Shown here one piece after another: positions 16,374 to 26,200 of a DNA stretch of 47,634 bases (within the stretch, counting starts at the first letter, position 1; every line of letters starts with the position of its first letter). The translations under genes and the position numbers were made by a program. The notes beneath the pieces are model-generated. The model searched no databases. It was not told the DNA's origin and saw only the letters and a program-made list of their open reading frames with translations. Where the stretch lies: the NCBI GenBank assembly GCA_046155895.1, contig JBJXFB010000061.1, positions 1-47,634 on the forward strand. The letters run 5' to 3'. The stretch comes from DASYPQ01 sp046155895. GTDB lineage: Bacteria; Planctomycetota; UBA1135; GCA-002686595.

Positions 16374-17864
16374 ATGGCCCGCATCGCATTCATCGTCACG
16401 ACCTGCCACGAGTTCGAAGGCATCAAGGTCCTCTCGTCCGTGCTCAAGAAGCACGGCCACGTCGCCGACTGCTTCGTGCGTTCCGAGGAGAAGGACTTCT
16501 CCGCCGCCGTGCGCGAATTCGAGCCCGACGTCATAGGCATCTACGCGACGACCGGCCAGGAAGCCTGGTGCTACGGCGCGATCCGCGGCTGGAAGAAGGA
16601 GCTGCGCCATCTCAAGGTGGTCATGGGCGGTCCGCACCCCTCCCACGATCTCGAGCCGCTGTCCTGGTCCGACGTCGTCGACGCCACGATCAAGGGCGAG
16701 GGCGAGTACGCGATGCTCGACCTCGTCAACGCCTGGGAAGCGGGGCGTTCGATCGAGGACATCCCGAACATCGCCTGCCTCAAGAACGGCGTCGCCGTCC
16801 AGAACCCGATACGCCCCGTGATCGGCGACCTCGACTCGCTGCCCTTCCCCGACGTCGACGTCTTCTACAAGTACCCGTTCCTGCGCGGCAAGCGCGTGAT
16901 GCAGGTGCACGTGAGCCGCGGCTGCCAGAATTCGTGCACGTACTGCTCGGTCGGGCTGATGAAGAAGGACTGGGTCAGCGGACGGCGCGGCGAACGTTTC
17001 AACCGCCAGAAGTCGGTCGACTACGTGTGCGAGGAGATGAACGACATCCTCGCGCGCTATCCGGGCTTCCGCATGGTCAATTTCGGCGACGCGGCGCTCA
17101 ACATGACCAGCGGCTGGCTGCAGGAGTTCTCGGAGAAGTGGCCGCAGCGCGTCGGCCTGCCCTTCGCCTGCAACATCAACATCAACTATCTCGACGAGGC
17201 CGACATCGCGGCGCTCAAGCGCGCGGGCTGCGTCAGCGTCCAGTTCGGCCTGGAGTCAGGCAGCGAGGAGGTGCGGCTCAAGGTCTTCAAGAAGGGCTAC
17301 ACCGACGAGATCGTCTACGGGATCCCGAAGCTCCTGCGCAAGCACAAGATCACCTACCGCACGAACAACATGATGGGCTCGCCGACCGAGACGCTCGAGG
17401 ACATGTTCGAGACGGCGCGGGTCAACAAGCGCATCAAGCCCAATGGTTGCACGGTCCTGATCTACCGGCCCTTCAAGTCGACCGTCCTCGGGCAGGAGGA
17501 CTACGCGACGGGCCGCGTCGACCTCGGGAAGGACATCGGGCCGTCGCTCCAGAACGACACGATGATGAAGCGCGGCGACGTGCGCGAGGTAGTCAACCTC
17601 CAGAAGCTCTTCAACGTCGTCGTGTACGCCCCGGGCGGCGAGGCGCTGGTCCGCCGGCTGATCGGGATGCCGCGCAACCCGGCCTTCGACTTCACGCTGC
17701 TTGCGTTCCTGTGGTACCAGCACGCGGTCGTTTCGGGCTACGGGATGCTCGACGACTTCAAGCTGGGGATGAAGAACGTGCGGAACATCTTCGGCAAGAG
17801 CCGGCCGGAGGCTCGGCGGAGCTTCCTCGAGACGCTCGACACGGGCGCCGAGGCGACGGTCTAG
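16374..17864 (+). CDS. B12-binding radical SAM protein
   Basis: 496 residues from ATG 16374. The N-terminal third is a cobalamin-binding-type alpha/beta domain (IAFIVTTCHEFEGIKVLSSV, FEPDVIGIYATTGQEAWCYG, VVMGGPHPSHD). Next come IKGEGEYAMLDLV and LDSLPFPDVD, typical linkers of this class. The 4Fe-4S motif is CxxxCxxC (SRGCQNSCTYCSVG). Core strands include FGLESGSEEVRLKVFKKGYT and NNMMGSPTETLEDMFETA. It differs from the enzyme at 13756 in its tail and its cysteine spacer residues. The reaction and substrate are unknown. The gene lies 50 bases downstream of the probable selenoprotein gene in the same direction, so the two may be co-transcribed. Confidence 0.9.
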   Translation: MARIAFIVTTCHEFEGIKVLSSVLKKHGHVADCFVRSEEKDFSAAVREFEPDVIGIYATTGQEAWCYGAIRGWKKELRHLKVVMGGPHPSHDLEPLSWSDVVDATIKGEGEYAMLDLVNAWEAGRSIEDIPNIACLKNGVAVQNPIRPVIGDLDSLPFPDVDVFYKYPFLRGKRVMQVHVSRGCQNSCTYCSVGLMKKDWVSGRRGERFNRQKSVDYVCEEMNDILARYPGFRMVNFGDAALNMTSGWLQEFSEKWPQRVGLPFACNININYLDEADIAALKRAGCVSVQFGLESGSEEVRLKVFKKGYTDEIVYGIPKLLRKHKITYRTNNMMGSPTETLEDMFETARVNKRIKPNGCTVLIYRPFKSTVLGQEDYATGRVDLGKDIGPSLQNDTMMKRGDVREVVNLQKLFNVVVYAPGGEALVRRLIGMPRNPAFDFTLLAFLWYQHAVVSGYGMLDDFKLGMKNVRNIFGKSRPEARRSFLETLDTGAEATV

Positions 17865-17909
17865 GTCCTCCGGGGCGAGTCCGGTCCGGCCCGTTTCGCC
17901 CAGGAATCC

Positions 17910-19046
17910 TCAGAGACCCTGGAGGTTCTCCAGGAGCTTCTTGTACTTCGGATCGTCGGGGGCGATCTCGACGGCCTTCCTGGCTGCGGCGATCGCGTCC
18001 TCGCGCTTCCCGGCCAGCCGGAGCGCTCGCGCCCGGTACGAGAACGCCTCGGCCTGGCTGTCGAAGAGCTGGACCATGCGCAGCGTCATGGCCAGGAAGA
18101 ACGACTTGTCCGCTTCGGACAGCTCGTCGCGCCGGCTCCAGAAGATCTCCGAGGTCCCGAGGCACCAGTTCAGCAGGAAGGTCTTCTCCTGGGGAACGCC
18201 CCGCCACGCGCGCGAGAGGCAGTCGCGCCGCTTCTCGCGGTGGGACTTGGCCTCCTCCGGCTTGCCCACGGCCTGCCTCTCCAGGTAATCGTGCGTGTTC
18301 GCGAGGCGCATCCAGCCGTCCCAGAGGATCTCGGGATCGTCCTGCAGCTCGACGAAGGTCCGCAGCTCCCCGACCTTGTCCATCGGCAGCTCGCCCTTCT
18401 CGGCCCAGTGCTTTTCGATCGCGGAGGTGATCTCGTCGTAGCGCATGCGCATCCGCGCGCGCGAGCGGCCTTCGGGATCCAGGCGGAGGATGATGGCCTT
18501 CTGCTCGTTCATCCCCTCCTCGTCCCCGACCGAGCGCAGCTTCTGGAAGAGCTGGAAGTGGGCCCCGACGTCGTCCTTCCGGCCGGCGAGCCGGCGTCGG
18601 AGATCGCCGATCGTCCCGATGTCGTTGACGATTCTCGCCGCCTCCGCCAGGAAGGGATCCGGATCGTACCGGCCGTCGAGCCGGTCGCGCGGACTGCCGT
18701 CGGGGTTGAACCACACGAGAACCGGGAGATGCTTGATCGGAATCCGCGACGCCATCGGCGTCAGCGTATTCGGCTCGATGCGCACGCAGACGACCTTGGC
18801 CAGCGCCGCGACGACGCGGTCGTCGGAGAACGTGGTCCGGCTCATCGTGGAGCACTCGGGGTCCTGCTCGGTGCGGTAGAAGGCGAGGACGATCGCGTTC
18901 TTCGACTTGGCCTGTTCGACAGCGCTCTCCAGCGACCCGGCGAACCACGGGACCTTGTCGGTGACGGCCTGTGCGGGCGCGCTGGTCGGACGCGCGGGAT
19001 GCGGAACGGCAAGGAGGAGCGGTGCGAGGAGAAGGAGTTGATTCAT
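17910..19046 (-). CDS. Exported thioredoxin-fold protein with helical C-terminus
   Basis: 378 residues from ATG 19046 (signal peptide MNQLLLLAPLLLAVPHPAR). The frame is open further upstream, but that part lies inside the glycosyltransferase gene and has no homologous look. Residues about 30-150 resemble a thioredoxin_7/DUF255-like fold: AKSKNAIVLAFYRTEQDPEC, FSDDRVVAALAKVVCVRIE, and the cis-Pro strand HLPVLVWFNPDG. The position of the usual CxxC carries PECSTM, so only one Cys remains. The second half is helical with a TPR-like end (SYRARALRLAGKREDAIAAA). It is probably periplasmic. A redox role is doubtful with one Cys; chaperone-like binding is possible. It starts within the last bases of the upstream gene (4-base overlap, 19043-19046). 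Confidence 0.82.
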   Translation of the reverse strand: MNQLLLLAPLLLAVPHPARPTSAPAQAVTDKVPWFAGSLESAVEQAKSKNAIVLAFYRTEQDPECSTMSRTTFSDDRVVAALAKVVCVRIEPNTLTPMASRIPIKHLPVLVWFNPDGSPRDRLDGRYDPDPFLAEAARIVNDIGTIGDLRRRLAGRKDDVGAHFQLFQKLRSVGDEEGMNEQKAIILRLDPEGRSRARMRMRYDEITSAIEKHWAEKGELPMDKVGELRTFVELQDDPEILWDGWMRLANTHDYLERQAVGKPEEAKSHREKRRDCLSRAWRGVPQEKTFLLNWCLGTSEIFWSRRDELSEADKSFFLAMTLRMVQLFDSQAEAFSYRARALRLAGKREDAIAAARKAVEIAPDDPKYKKLLENLQGL

Positions 19047-20239
19047 GGGTCGATCTCGGAGAGGGACAAGCTTGAGCGATCGGGGGCCGGACGGGAAGCC
19101 GGAGGCTGGGGGGAGCTCGCGTGCGGGGTCCACCGCCCGTGATCGAGCCCCGCGAGGAGCACTTCCGCCGGCGTGATTCGAGTCATGCACACGCGGCCCT
19201 CGGGATGGTTGCAGCGACGGGCGAGACAGGGCGCGCAGGGTGGAGGGTTCGACGCCCGCAGCGTCCGGTGAGGGCTCGGCGCGGCTCCCTCGTGATCGCG
19301 CACGGGCCAGGGCCCGGTTCGGTGCTCGTCCTGCGGCCCCGAGAGGCAGACCACGGGCAAGCCGACCGCCGCCGCGAGGTGCATCGGCCCCGAGTCGCAC
19401 GCCACGATCCGCCCGCCGCGCTCGGCGGCCGCGGCGAAGAGCGCCGCGAGCTCCCGCAGCCCGCGCTGACCGGTCCAGTGGCCCAGATTCTCCACGCCGG
19501 CTGTTCTCTCCGCGAGAGCGCGTCCTTCCGCTTCCTCCTGCGGCCCGGAAATCACGAGGACGCTCTCGCCGCGCGCGGCGAGCGCCCGTGCGCAGCTCTC
19601 GAAACTCGCGATGGGCCAGGATCGCACGTCCTCGGGCGAGGAGAGGTGCAGGAGGGTGGCGGGCAGAGCCGGTTGGCCCACGAACTTCGCGAGCCGTGCG
19701 CGTCCCGCTCCCATCTCCTCCCGCGAGAGGAGGGGATCCCTGCGCGGTGGACCCGCGTCGGGCGCCACGTGCGCGGCGAGCGCGAACATCCGGTCCATGG
19801 CGTGCGCCGCTCCGCCCGCGACAGCCATGGCGTGGTCGGTCAGCACCCGTGCGGCGAACGGCTCGCGCCAGTCGCGTGGATGCATCCCGCTGCGCCGTCC
19901 GGCGCCCGAGCCGATGGTCGCAAGCGCGCTCTTCGCGTTGCCCTGCGCGTCGACGGCCCAGTCCGGACCCCATTCCCGGAGCTCCGTGAGAAGCCGGAGC
20001 CACGCCCGCGCGCCCCGTCTCCGCTCGAAGAGGAAGGTCCGCGCGAGACCCGGCAGGCCGTCGAGGAGCCCCGCGAACTCGGGCTGGACGGCCCAGGCGA
20101 TCTCCGCGCGCGGATGCGCCGCGCGCAGTGCGTGGTAGACGGGCAGAGCGTGAACGACGTCGCCGAGGTGGGAGAGCCTCACGATCAGGATACGACGCGG
20201 GGAGATGTTCACGACGACGGATGAAGGGGGCGCTCGCAC
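19043..20239 (-). CDS. Glycosyltransferase family 9 (heptosyltransferase-like)
   Basis: 398 residues if GTG 20239 is used; GTG 20212 (VNISPRRILIVRL) is equally likely, and neither has a clear ribosome-binding site. The N-terminus RILIVRLSHLGDVVHALPV is the hallmark of ADP-heptose:LPS heptosyltransferases. The C-terminal domain has SWPIASFESCARALAARGE and VACDSGPMHLAAAVGLPVV, where D and the SGPMHLA loop bind the nucleotide sugar. A cluster CAPCLARRCNHPEGRVCM near the end is also seen in relatives. It should act on the cytoplasmic side in lipopolysaccharide or glycan assembly. It is divergent from the histidine kinase gene; the gap is about 20 bases. Confidence 0.9.
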   Translation of the reverse strand: MRAPPSSVVVNISPRRILIVRLSHLGDVVHALPVYHALRAAHPRAEIAWAVQPEFAGLLDGLPGLARTFLFERRRGARAWLRLLTELREWGPDWAVDAQGNAKSALATIGSGAGRRSGMHPRDWREPFAARVLTDHAMAVAGGAAHAMDRMFALAAHVAPDAGPPRRDPLLSREEMGAGRARLAKFVGQPALPATLLHLSSPEDVRSWPIASFESCARALAARGESVLVISGPQEEAEGRALAERTAGVENLGHWTGQRGLRELAALFAAAAERGGRIVACDSGPMHLAAAVGLPVVCLSGPQDEHRTGPWPVRDHEGAAPSPHRTLRASNPPPCAPCLARRCNHPEGRVCMTRITPAEVLLAGLDHGRWTPHASSPQPPASRPAPDRSSLSLSEIDP

Positions 20240-20259
20240 GAGTCTACAATCACCGGGCG

Positions 20260-22179
20260 ATGGTCCGCCGCCTCTCCACGAAGTGGATGCTCACCGCGCT
20301 GTCGGCCGTCGTCCTGCCCTTCCTCGGGTTCGCCTGGTACGTCGACAAGGAGGTCGCCAAGTGGAACGCGACCTACGTCCAGTACGACCTGCTCTCGATC
20401 GCCGGGGAGATGGCCGATCGCCTCGACAGCGAAATCCGCGAGCACCGGCTCGACATCGAGCTGTGGGGGACGATTCCTTTCACCGAATGGACGACGGCCA
20501 AGTACGGCGGCGACGAGACCGCGTTCGTGCCCATGCTCGAGCGGATGTTCGACCAGTTCATCCGGACGCGGCGGTACTACGACCTGCTCCTGGCGATCGA
20601 CGAGAACGGACAGCTCGTCGCCTCGAACACCAAGGGAACCGAAGGACAGCCGCTCTCCCAGGACGTGCTCGACAACATCGCCGCGCACGACTATCCGGGC
20701 GACGACTGGTTCCAGAAGGCGCTCCGCGGCGAAGCCGCCCTGAAGGACCATCATCGGTCCGATCTCCTGCCGCCCAGGAACACCGCGCCGGGCTCGCACC
20801 CGGAGAACTACCACATCGGGTTCGCCGTCCCCGTGCGGAGCCAGGTCGATCCCGAGAAGGTCGTCGGCGTCGTCTACGGGCTCATGAACTGGAGCCACAT
20901 CCAGCACGACCTGCTCCGCCCCATTCGCCCCAGCATCCCCGGACTCGCCTCGCCCGATCTCTACCGTTCGTCCTACGCGTGGCTGTGGATGTCCGATGCG
21001 AACACGATCATCGGACACCAGGACGCGGAGCTCTACACGAGGAAGGTCGGCGAGCCTCCGATCGACCTGCCGCAGCTGGTCGAGGCAGCTCGCGAGAAGG
21101 ACTGGGGGATGTACCCGGCCTATTCGTTCCGCGGGCTCGAGAAGACGGCCGCCTTCAAGCATTGCGCGGGTCCCGATCGCGGCGGCTTCGGGTGGGTCCT
21201 GGGCGTCGGGGTCGACGATCGCGACATCTACGAGATGGTGAACGAGCTCCACGGGCTCCTCGTGGCGGCCACGCTCCTGGCTCTCGGAATCGTCGTGGTC
21301 GGAACGGTCGTCGTCGCGCGGCGTACGACACGCCCGATCCTGCTCCTGAAGGAGCAGACCGAGAAGATCTCGAAGGGGGACCTCGAGGCGCGCGTGGAAG
21401 TCCGTTCTCGCGACGAGCTCGGCGACCTCGCCCGGTCCTTCAACCACATGACGGTCGAGCTGGCGGAGAGCCGCCGGCGACTCGTGAAGGCCGAGAAGGA
21501 CTCCGCCTGGCGCGAGATGGCGCGCCAGGTGGCCCACGAGATCAAGAACCCGCTGACGCCGATCAGCCTCTCGGTCGACCTCCTCAAGCGGGCGCGCGAC
21601 GAGGGTAGCCCCCAGTTCGACGCGATCTTCGACCGCACCGTCGATCTCGTCCAGCGCCAGGTCGAGGGCATGCGGAGGATCGCCTCGGATTTCTCCGCCT
21701 TCGCGGGCGCCCACAGGCCCCGCCCGGAGATCGTCGACGCCGCGTCGGTGCTCGAGGAGGTCCTGGAGCTCAACTCGGCCTGGGCGAGCGAGTCGGGGAT
21801 CGACATCGAGCGTTCGATCGAGAGCGTGCGCGTCTTCGTCGATCGCGGCGAGCTGCGCCGGGTCCTGATCAATCTCGTCTCGAACGCGCTGGAGGCGATG
21901 AACCGTGGCGGGCGGCTCAAGGCGAGCGTCGCGCGCGTCGCCGACCCGGCCGGCGGCAGGGTCGAGATCGTGATCCGGGATACCGGCGTCGGGATCTCGA
22001 CGGAAGTGCGCCAGCGCCTCTTCGAGCCCTACTTCACGACGCGCACGGGCGGCACCGGCCTCGGCCTCGCGATCGCCCGGCGGCTCGTCGAGCTGATGGC
22101 GGGCACGATCGAGATCCTGCCGAATCCGGAGGGACAGGGCACGCTCGCACGCGTCGTACTCCGGGAGCACCGGGATTGA
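20260..22179 (+). CDS. Membrane sensor histidine kinase, NtrY-like
   Basis: 639 residues from ATG 20260; an upstream ATG at 20221 would add 13 residues. The first membrane segment is about residues 9-27 (WMLTALSAVVLPFLGFAWYV). A large extracytoplasmic sensor domain of about 300 residues follows, and then a second segment (LLVAATLLALGIVVVGTVVV). A HAMP linker (TRPILLLKEQTEKISKGDLE, DELGDLARSFNHMT) leads to the H-box REMARQVAHEIKNPLTPISL, where His is the phosphorylation site. The ATPase domain has the N-box LINLVSNALEAM, the G1 box DTGVGI, and FEPYFTTRTGGTGLGLAIA. The H-box form QVAHEIKNPLTPI is typical of NtrY. No response regulator is adjacent, so its partner must be elsewhere. The stop overlaps the next start. 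Confidence 0.92.
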   Translation: MVRRLSTKWMLTALSAVVLPFLGFAWYVDKEVAKWNATYVQYDLLSIAGEMADRLDSEIREHRLDIELWGTIPFTEWTTAKYGGDETAFVPMLERMFDQFIRTRRYYDLLLAIDENGQLVASNTKGTEGQPLSQDVLDNIAAHDYPGDDWFQKALRGEAALKDHHRSDLLPPRNTAPGSHPENYHIGFAVPVRSQVDPEKVVGVVYGLMNWSHIQHDLLRPIRPSIPGLASPDLYRSSYAWLWMSDANTIIGHQDAELYTRKVGEPPIDLPQLVEAAREKDWGMYPAYSFRGLEKTAAFKHCAGPDRGGFGWVLGVGVDDRDIYEMVNELHGLLVAATLLALGIVVVGTVVVARRTTRPILLLKEQTEKISKGDLEARVEVRSRDELGDLARSFNHMTVELAESRRRLVKAEKDSAWREMARQVAHEIKNPLTPISLSVDLLKRARDEGSPQFDAIFDRTVDLVQRQVEGMRRIASDFSAFAGAHRPRPEIVDAASVLEEVLELNSAWASESGIDIERSIESVRVFVDRGELRRVLINLVSNALEAMNRGGRLKASVARVADPAGGRVEIVIRDTGVGISTEVRQRLFEPYFTTRTGGTGLGLAIARRLVELMAGTIEILPNPEGQGTLARVVLREHRD

Positions 22180-23225
22180 GTCCCGAGCATCCCAGCCGGA
22201 TCGACGGCTCCGTCCTCGTCACGGGGGGCACGGGCTTCCTCGGACGCGAGACGGTCCAGCAACTCGTCGCCTGCGGCGCGGACGTGCACGTCCTGGCCCG
22301 CAGGGACTCCGCGCGCGGACCCCTCGCGAGTCTCCAGGTGACGTGGCACGAAGGGGATCTGCGGGACGCGGGCTCGATCGAGAGAGCCTTCGCGGCTCTC
22401 GCGCGTGCGGCGCAAGGGTCGGATCGTCCTCCCCGGGCGATCCACGCCGCCGCGCTCATCAGCTACCGTACGCGTGACGGCGATCTGGCGCGGGAGATCA
22501 ACGTCGAGGGGACGAGGAGGGTGATCGAGGCCTGCCGCCGGCACGGTTTCGCCCGGCTCGTCCACGTGAGCTCGGTCGTCACGATCGGCCATTGCGCCGG
22601 TCCGGACCCGATCGACGAGACGGCGAAGTTCAACAATGGGGGCCTGGGCGTCGACTACGTCGACACGAAGCGGGCCGCGGAGGATCTCGTCCTCGCCGCG
22701 TCCTCCGGGCTCGACGCGGTCGTGGTGAATCCAGGCGCGATCTTCGGGCCGGTCGAGCGGAGCTCGAACACGGTCCGGCTCATCCGTCGCCTGGCCGCGG
22801 GCCGGCCGCCGCCCTTCGTCCCGCCCGGCAGCGTGGGCGTCCTGGGAGTTCGGGATGCCGCGAGCGGCACCCTGCTCGCGCTGCAGATCGGACGCCGTGG
22901 GGAGCGCTACCTCCTCGTCGAATCGAACCTCGCCTCCGCCGAGCTGTTCCGGCGCATCTCGAGGATCCTCGGCATGCCCCCGGTCGAGCGCGTGCTGTCG
23001 CCGTGGGTCTGGAGAGCGCTGACGCGTCTCGCCGTTCCGTGGGACGCCCTGTCCCCCATGCAGCTGACGCCTCCGCAGGCGCTGACGATGCTCGGCCTCG
23101 ACCTGCGCTTCGACGCCGCCAAGGCCCGACGCGAGCTCGGTTGGCGACCTGCATCCTTCGATTCCGTGCTCGCGGAGACGATCGAGCACGTCCAGTCGAG
23201 TCGCGGCGAGTACGGGCGCGGATGA
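22176..23225 (+). CDS. NAD-dependent epimerase/dehydratase-like (extended SDR) protein
   Basis: 349 residues. The start is TTG 22176, overlapping the preceding stop (TTGA), which suggests translational coupling. The Rossmann motif SVLVTGGTGFLGRETVQQLV is at the N-terminus. HAAALISY, NVEGTRRVIEACRRHGFARL and LVHVSSVVTIG follow, and YVDTK supplies the YxxxK catalytic pair. NPGAIFGPVERS is the conserved region after the active site. The C-terminal ARRELGWRPASFDSVLAETI is typical of dihydroflavonol-reductase or sugar-epimerase-type members. The substrate is unknown. Linkage to a sensor kinase may be incidental. Confidence 0.9.
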   Translation: MSPEHPSRIDGSVLVTGGTGFLGRETVQQLVACGADVHVLARRDSARGPLASLQVTWHEGDLRDAGSIERAFAALARAAQGSDRPPRAIHAAALISYRTRDGDLAREINVEGTRRVIEACRRHGFARLVHVSSVVTIGHCAGPDPIDETAKFNNGGLGVDYVDTKRAAEDLVLAASSGLDAVVVNPGAIFGPVERSSNTVRLIRRLAAGRPPPFVPPGSVGVLGVRDAASGTLLALQIGRRGERYLLVESNLASAELFRRISRILGMPPVERVLSPWVWRALTRLAVPWDALSPMQLTPPQALTMLGLDLRFDAAKARRELGWRPASFDSVLAETIEHVQSSRGEYGRG

Positions 23226-23269
23226 GCGAACCAGGAAATTACGCGGAGCCTCGAGAGCAGGGGTAGGAT

Positions 23270-26200
23270 GTGCGCGCCGTGACGCTCGAAACTGGCGGAG
23301 GAAGTGCGGGATCCGCTTCGCGGAGCATCCTGCTGCTGGTCCTCCTCGCGGGCCTGATCCTCGTCGGCCTGTTCGCGTTCCTGAAGGATGCGCCACCGAC
23401 GCCGGCTGCCGCTGCCGTGCCGGGGAGGATCGAGGGATCGACGCAGACGCCCGAGGTCGCCCTCAGCGGGAGTCCGGAAGCCCCCCGCTCCTCGATGGAC
23501 ACGAATGTCCCGGGCTCGGCGAGTGGCCCGCTCGGCGTCCGCCTCGCCGGCTCCGGACGCCTCGAAGGCCGGGTGGTCGATCGCACGAGCGGCGCGGGCG
23601 TCGCCGGAGTGCGCGTCGCCCTGACTCCGCTGCCGCCGGCCGCGACGACGCTCGTCGAGCGCATCCTTCGTCTGATGAATCTCGGCACGGAGATCCCCGA
23701 GCGAGTCACCCCGGTCGCGGCCGTGCTCTCCGGGGAAGGGGGGAGCTTCGCCTTCGCGGGTGTTCGGCCGGGAACCTGGTTCCTCGAGGCCCGCGGGCCC
23801 TTCCATGCTCCCGAGAGCGCAGTACGAGCGCGGGTCGCTGCCTCGGGATCGGGCGGTCCTCTCGACGTCCACGTGCTCCACGGCGGGCGCGTCGCGGGGC
23901 GCGTGATCGCGCCCGACGGCCAGCCGGCCGCATCCGCGCGCGTGTTCCTGATGGGCGGACCCGGACGGTTCCTGGAGGACGCGGCGAGCGGCGACCTGCG
24001 GCTCTTCGAAGCCGACTGCGACGCCCAGGGAGCCTTCGCGTTCGACGGTGTTCCGCCGGGCGGAGCCTACGACCTGAGCGCGTCCGACGATCGATTCGCC
24101 GTTTCGCACCTCCTCGACGTCCTCGTCGTCGCGGGCCGGGAAACGAGCGTCGAGCTCCAAGCGCGCGCCGGCGGGACGATCCTGGGTCGAGTCCTGGGCT
24201 CGCGAGGCAACGAGCCGCCGGAGCCTCTCGCGGGCGCGCACGTCGCGGCCGTCCCGCGCGGGCTGCGTGATCTCCTGCTGGTCGGCGACGTCATCGCGGC
24301 GACACACTGCCAGACCGGGCCGGACGGCTCCTTCACGATGCACCACGTGCCTCCGGGGGAAGTCGACCTCGCGGCCGTCGCACCCGGGCACATCCCCGGG
24401 CTCGGCAGCCGCGTCGCGGTCGCCGATCTCGGCACCGTCACGAGCGAGGACATCCTGCTCGCCCCGGGGACGATGATCCGCGGGCGCACGGTCGATCCCG
24501 CGGGCCATCCGATCGCCGGCGTCCAGGTCCGATGGCAGCCGCTGCGCGGAGTCGGAGGTCTGACCGACGAATTCAACTTCGCGCAGTACCTGACCCAGGC
24601 GATCCCTGGGTTCGTCTTCCCCGTCACCGATAGCGACGGCCGTTTCGAAGCCGGTCCCATGTCCGGATCGCCGCCTCATCCGCTCGATTTCATCAAGCTC
24701 GGCTGGAAGGAGCATCGCGAGGAAGTCGACGCGGAGAGGGTGAAGTCCGAGATCACCGTCGTGCTCCACCGCGGAGGCAGCGTGGAAGGCATCGTCGTCG
24801 ACGCGGGGACATCGGAGCCCGTGAATTCGTTCACGGTCTCGACGGACGGCATGCTCGACACCCAGTCCGGCGTCCCGGGGCGCTGGAACCCGTTCACCGG
24901 CGGCCAGCTCTTCGAGGACGAAGAGGGCCGATTCCGGCTCGAATCGGTCGAGGTGGGCAAGTCCAGCCTGCAGGTCGACAGCCCCGGCTACGCCCAGGCG
25001 GAGATCGAGGTCGAAGTCGTCGAAGGCGAGACGACTCGCGACGTCCGGATCGAGCTCCATCCCGGCGGCGTCGTGCGCGGAATCGTCGTCGACGAGGAAG
25101 AGCGCCCGGTCGCGGGCGCGCGCGTCATCTCGATGCCGGAGAAGGCGAAGGAGTCCTCCGGGCGCGAGCGTCGCGGGCCCGGCTCGATGATGGCGGATCT
25201 CGACTCGATGCCCTCGTCCCTGATGGGGTATGCCGCAGGACTCGGGCTCCTCGCCCACCGCCAGGCCGTTTCCGACGCTGGAGGTCGTTTCGAGCTCCAA
25301 GGCGTCGAGGCGGGCGAACTCCATCTGCGCGCCTTCCACCGCGAGCAGGCTTGGGGCACCTCACCGAAGATCACTCTTCTCGCGGGCGGAACGGTCGAAG
25401 GCGTGCGCGTCGAGATGCACCTCGGCGGCGGTGTCGAAGGCAATGTCACCGACCGCTACGGTCGCCCGGTCGCCGGTGACGTCGTGGTCGCCCTCGCGCC
25501 CATGGCGTTCGGAGGCATGGGCAACCAAGGCGCGATGGGGGCGCTCTACCAGGGCTTCACCGACGCGAAGGGCGCGTACAAGATCTCGCACATGGCCGCG
25601 GGGAGCTACTTCCTCGTCGTCACGCGCGGCGACGAGGCGCTCAACCCGATGAGCTTCCTCGGCCGGCTCAACTTCGACATGGTGACCATCCTCGAGGGGC
25701 AGATGGTGAAGTACGACCTCGTCGACACCACTTCGAGCGGCTGCCGCGTCACCGGTGTGGTCCTGGATTCGGGCCGACCGGTCGACGAGGGGATGCTTCA
25801 GGCCTTGGGGTTCGAGGGCGGGGGCGCGCTCGGGATCGACATGAAGATGGCTCGACTCGCGGGCGACGGGAGCTTCGAGTTCCCCGGACTCGCTCCCGGC
25901 CGTTGGCAGCTGACCCTGCAGGATACCGAGGGACCCGACGTGAGGATGGAGCTCGACGTCCCCGACCAGCCGGAGTACCGCGTCGATCTGTCGCTCCCGG
26001 ACGGCGGACTCGAGGGTTCGGTGATCGACGGAGCGACGGGCGAAGCAGTCGCGGAAGCCACGGTCACGGTTCGCCCGCTGAATGCGCCGAAGCTGAAGGG
26101 CCTCCTCTCGCTCGCGATGCGCGGCGAGACGGGTAATTCGAGAGCCCAAACGAACGAGCAGGGCCAATTCCAGTTCGGCCGATTGTGCGAGGCCGAGTAC

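Noticed and set aside
15214..16389. N-terminal extension of the radical SAM gene up to 16389
   Set aside because: The frame is open, but it lies antisense to the thioredoxin-like gene and lacks domain character. ATG 15213 gives a normal start.
13756..17864. RiPP or other natural-product cluster around the radical SAM enzymes
   Set aside because: No precursor peptide, RRE-like partner, protease or transporter gene is present between or beside them.
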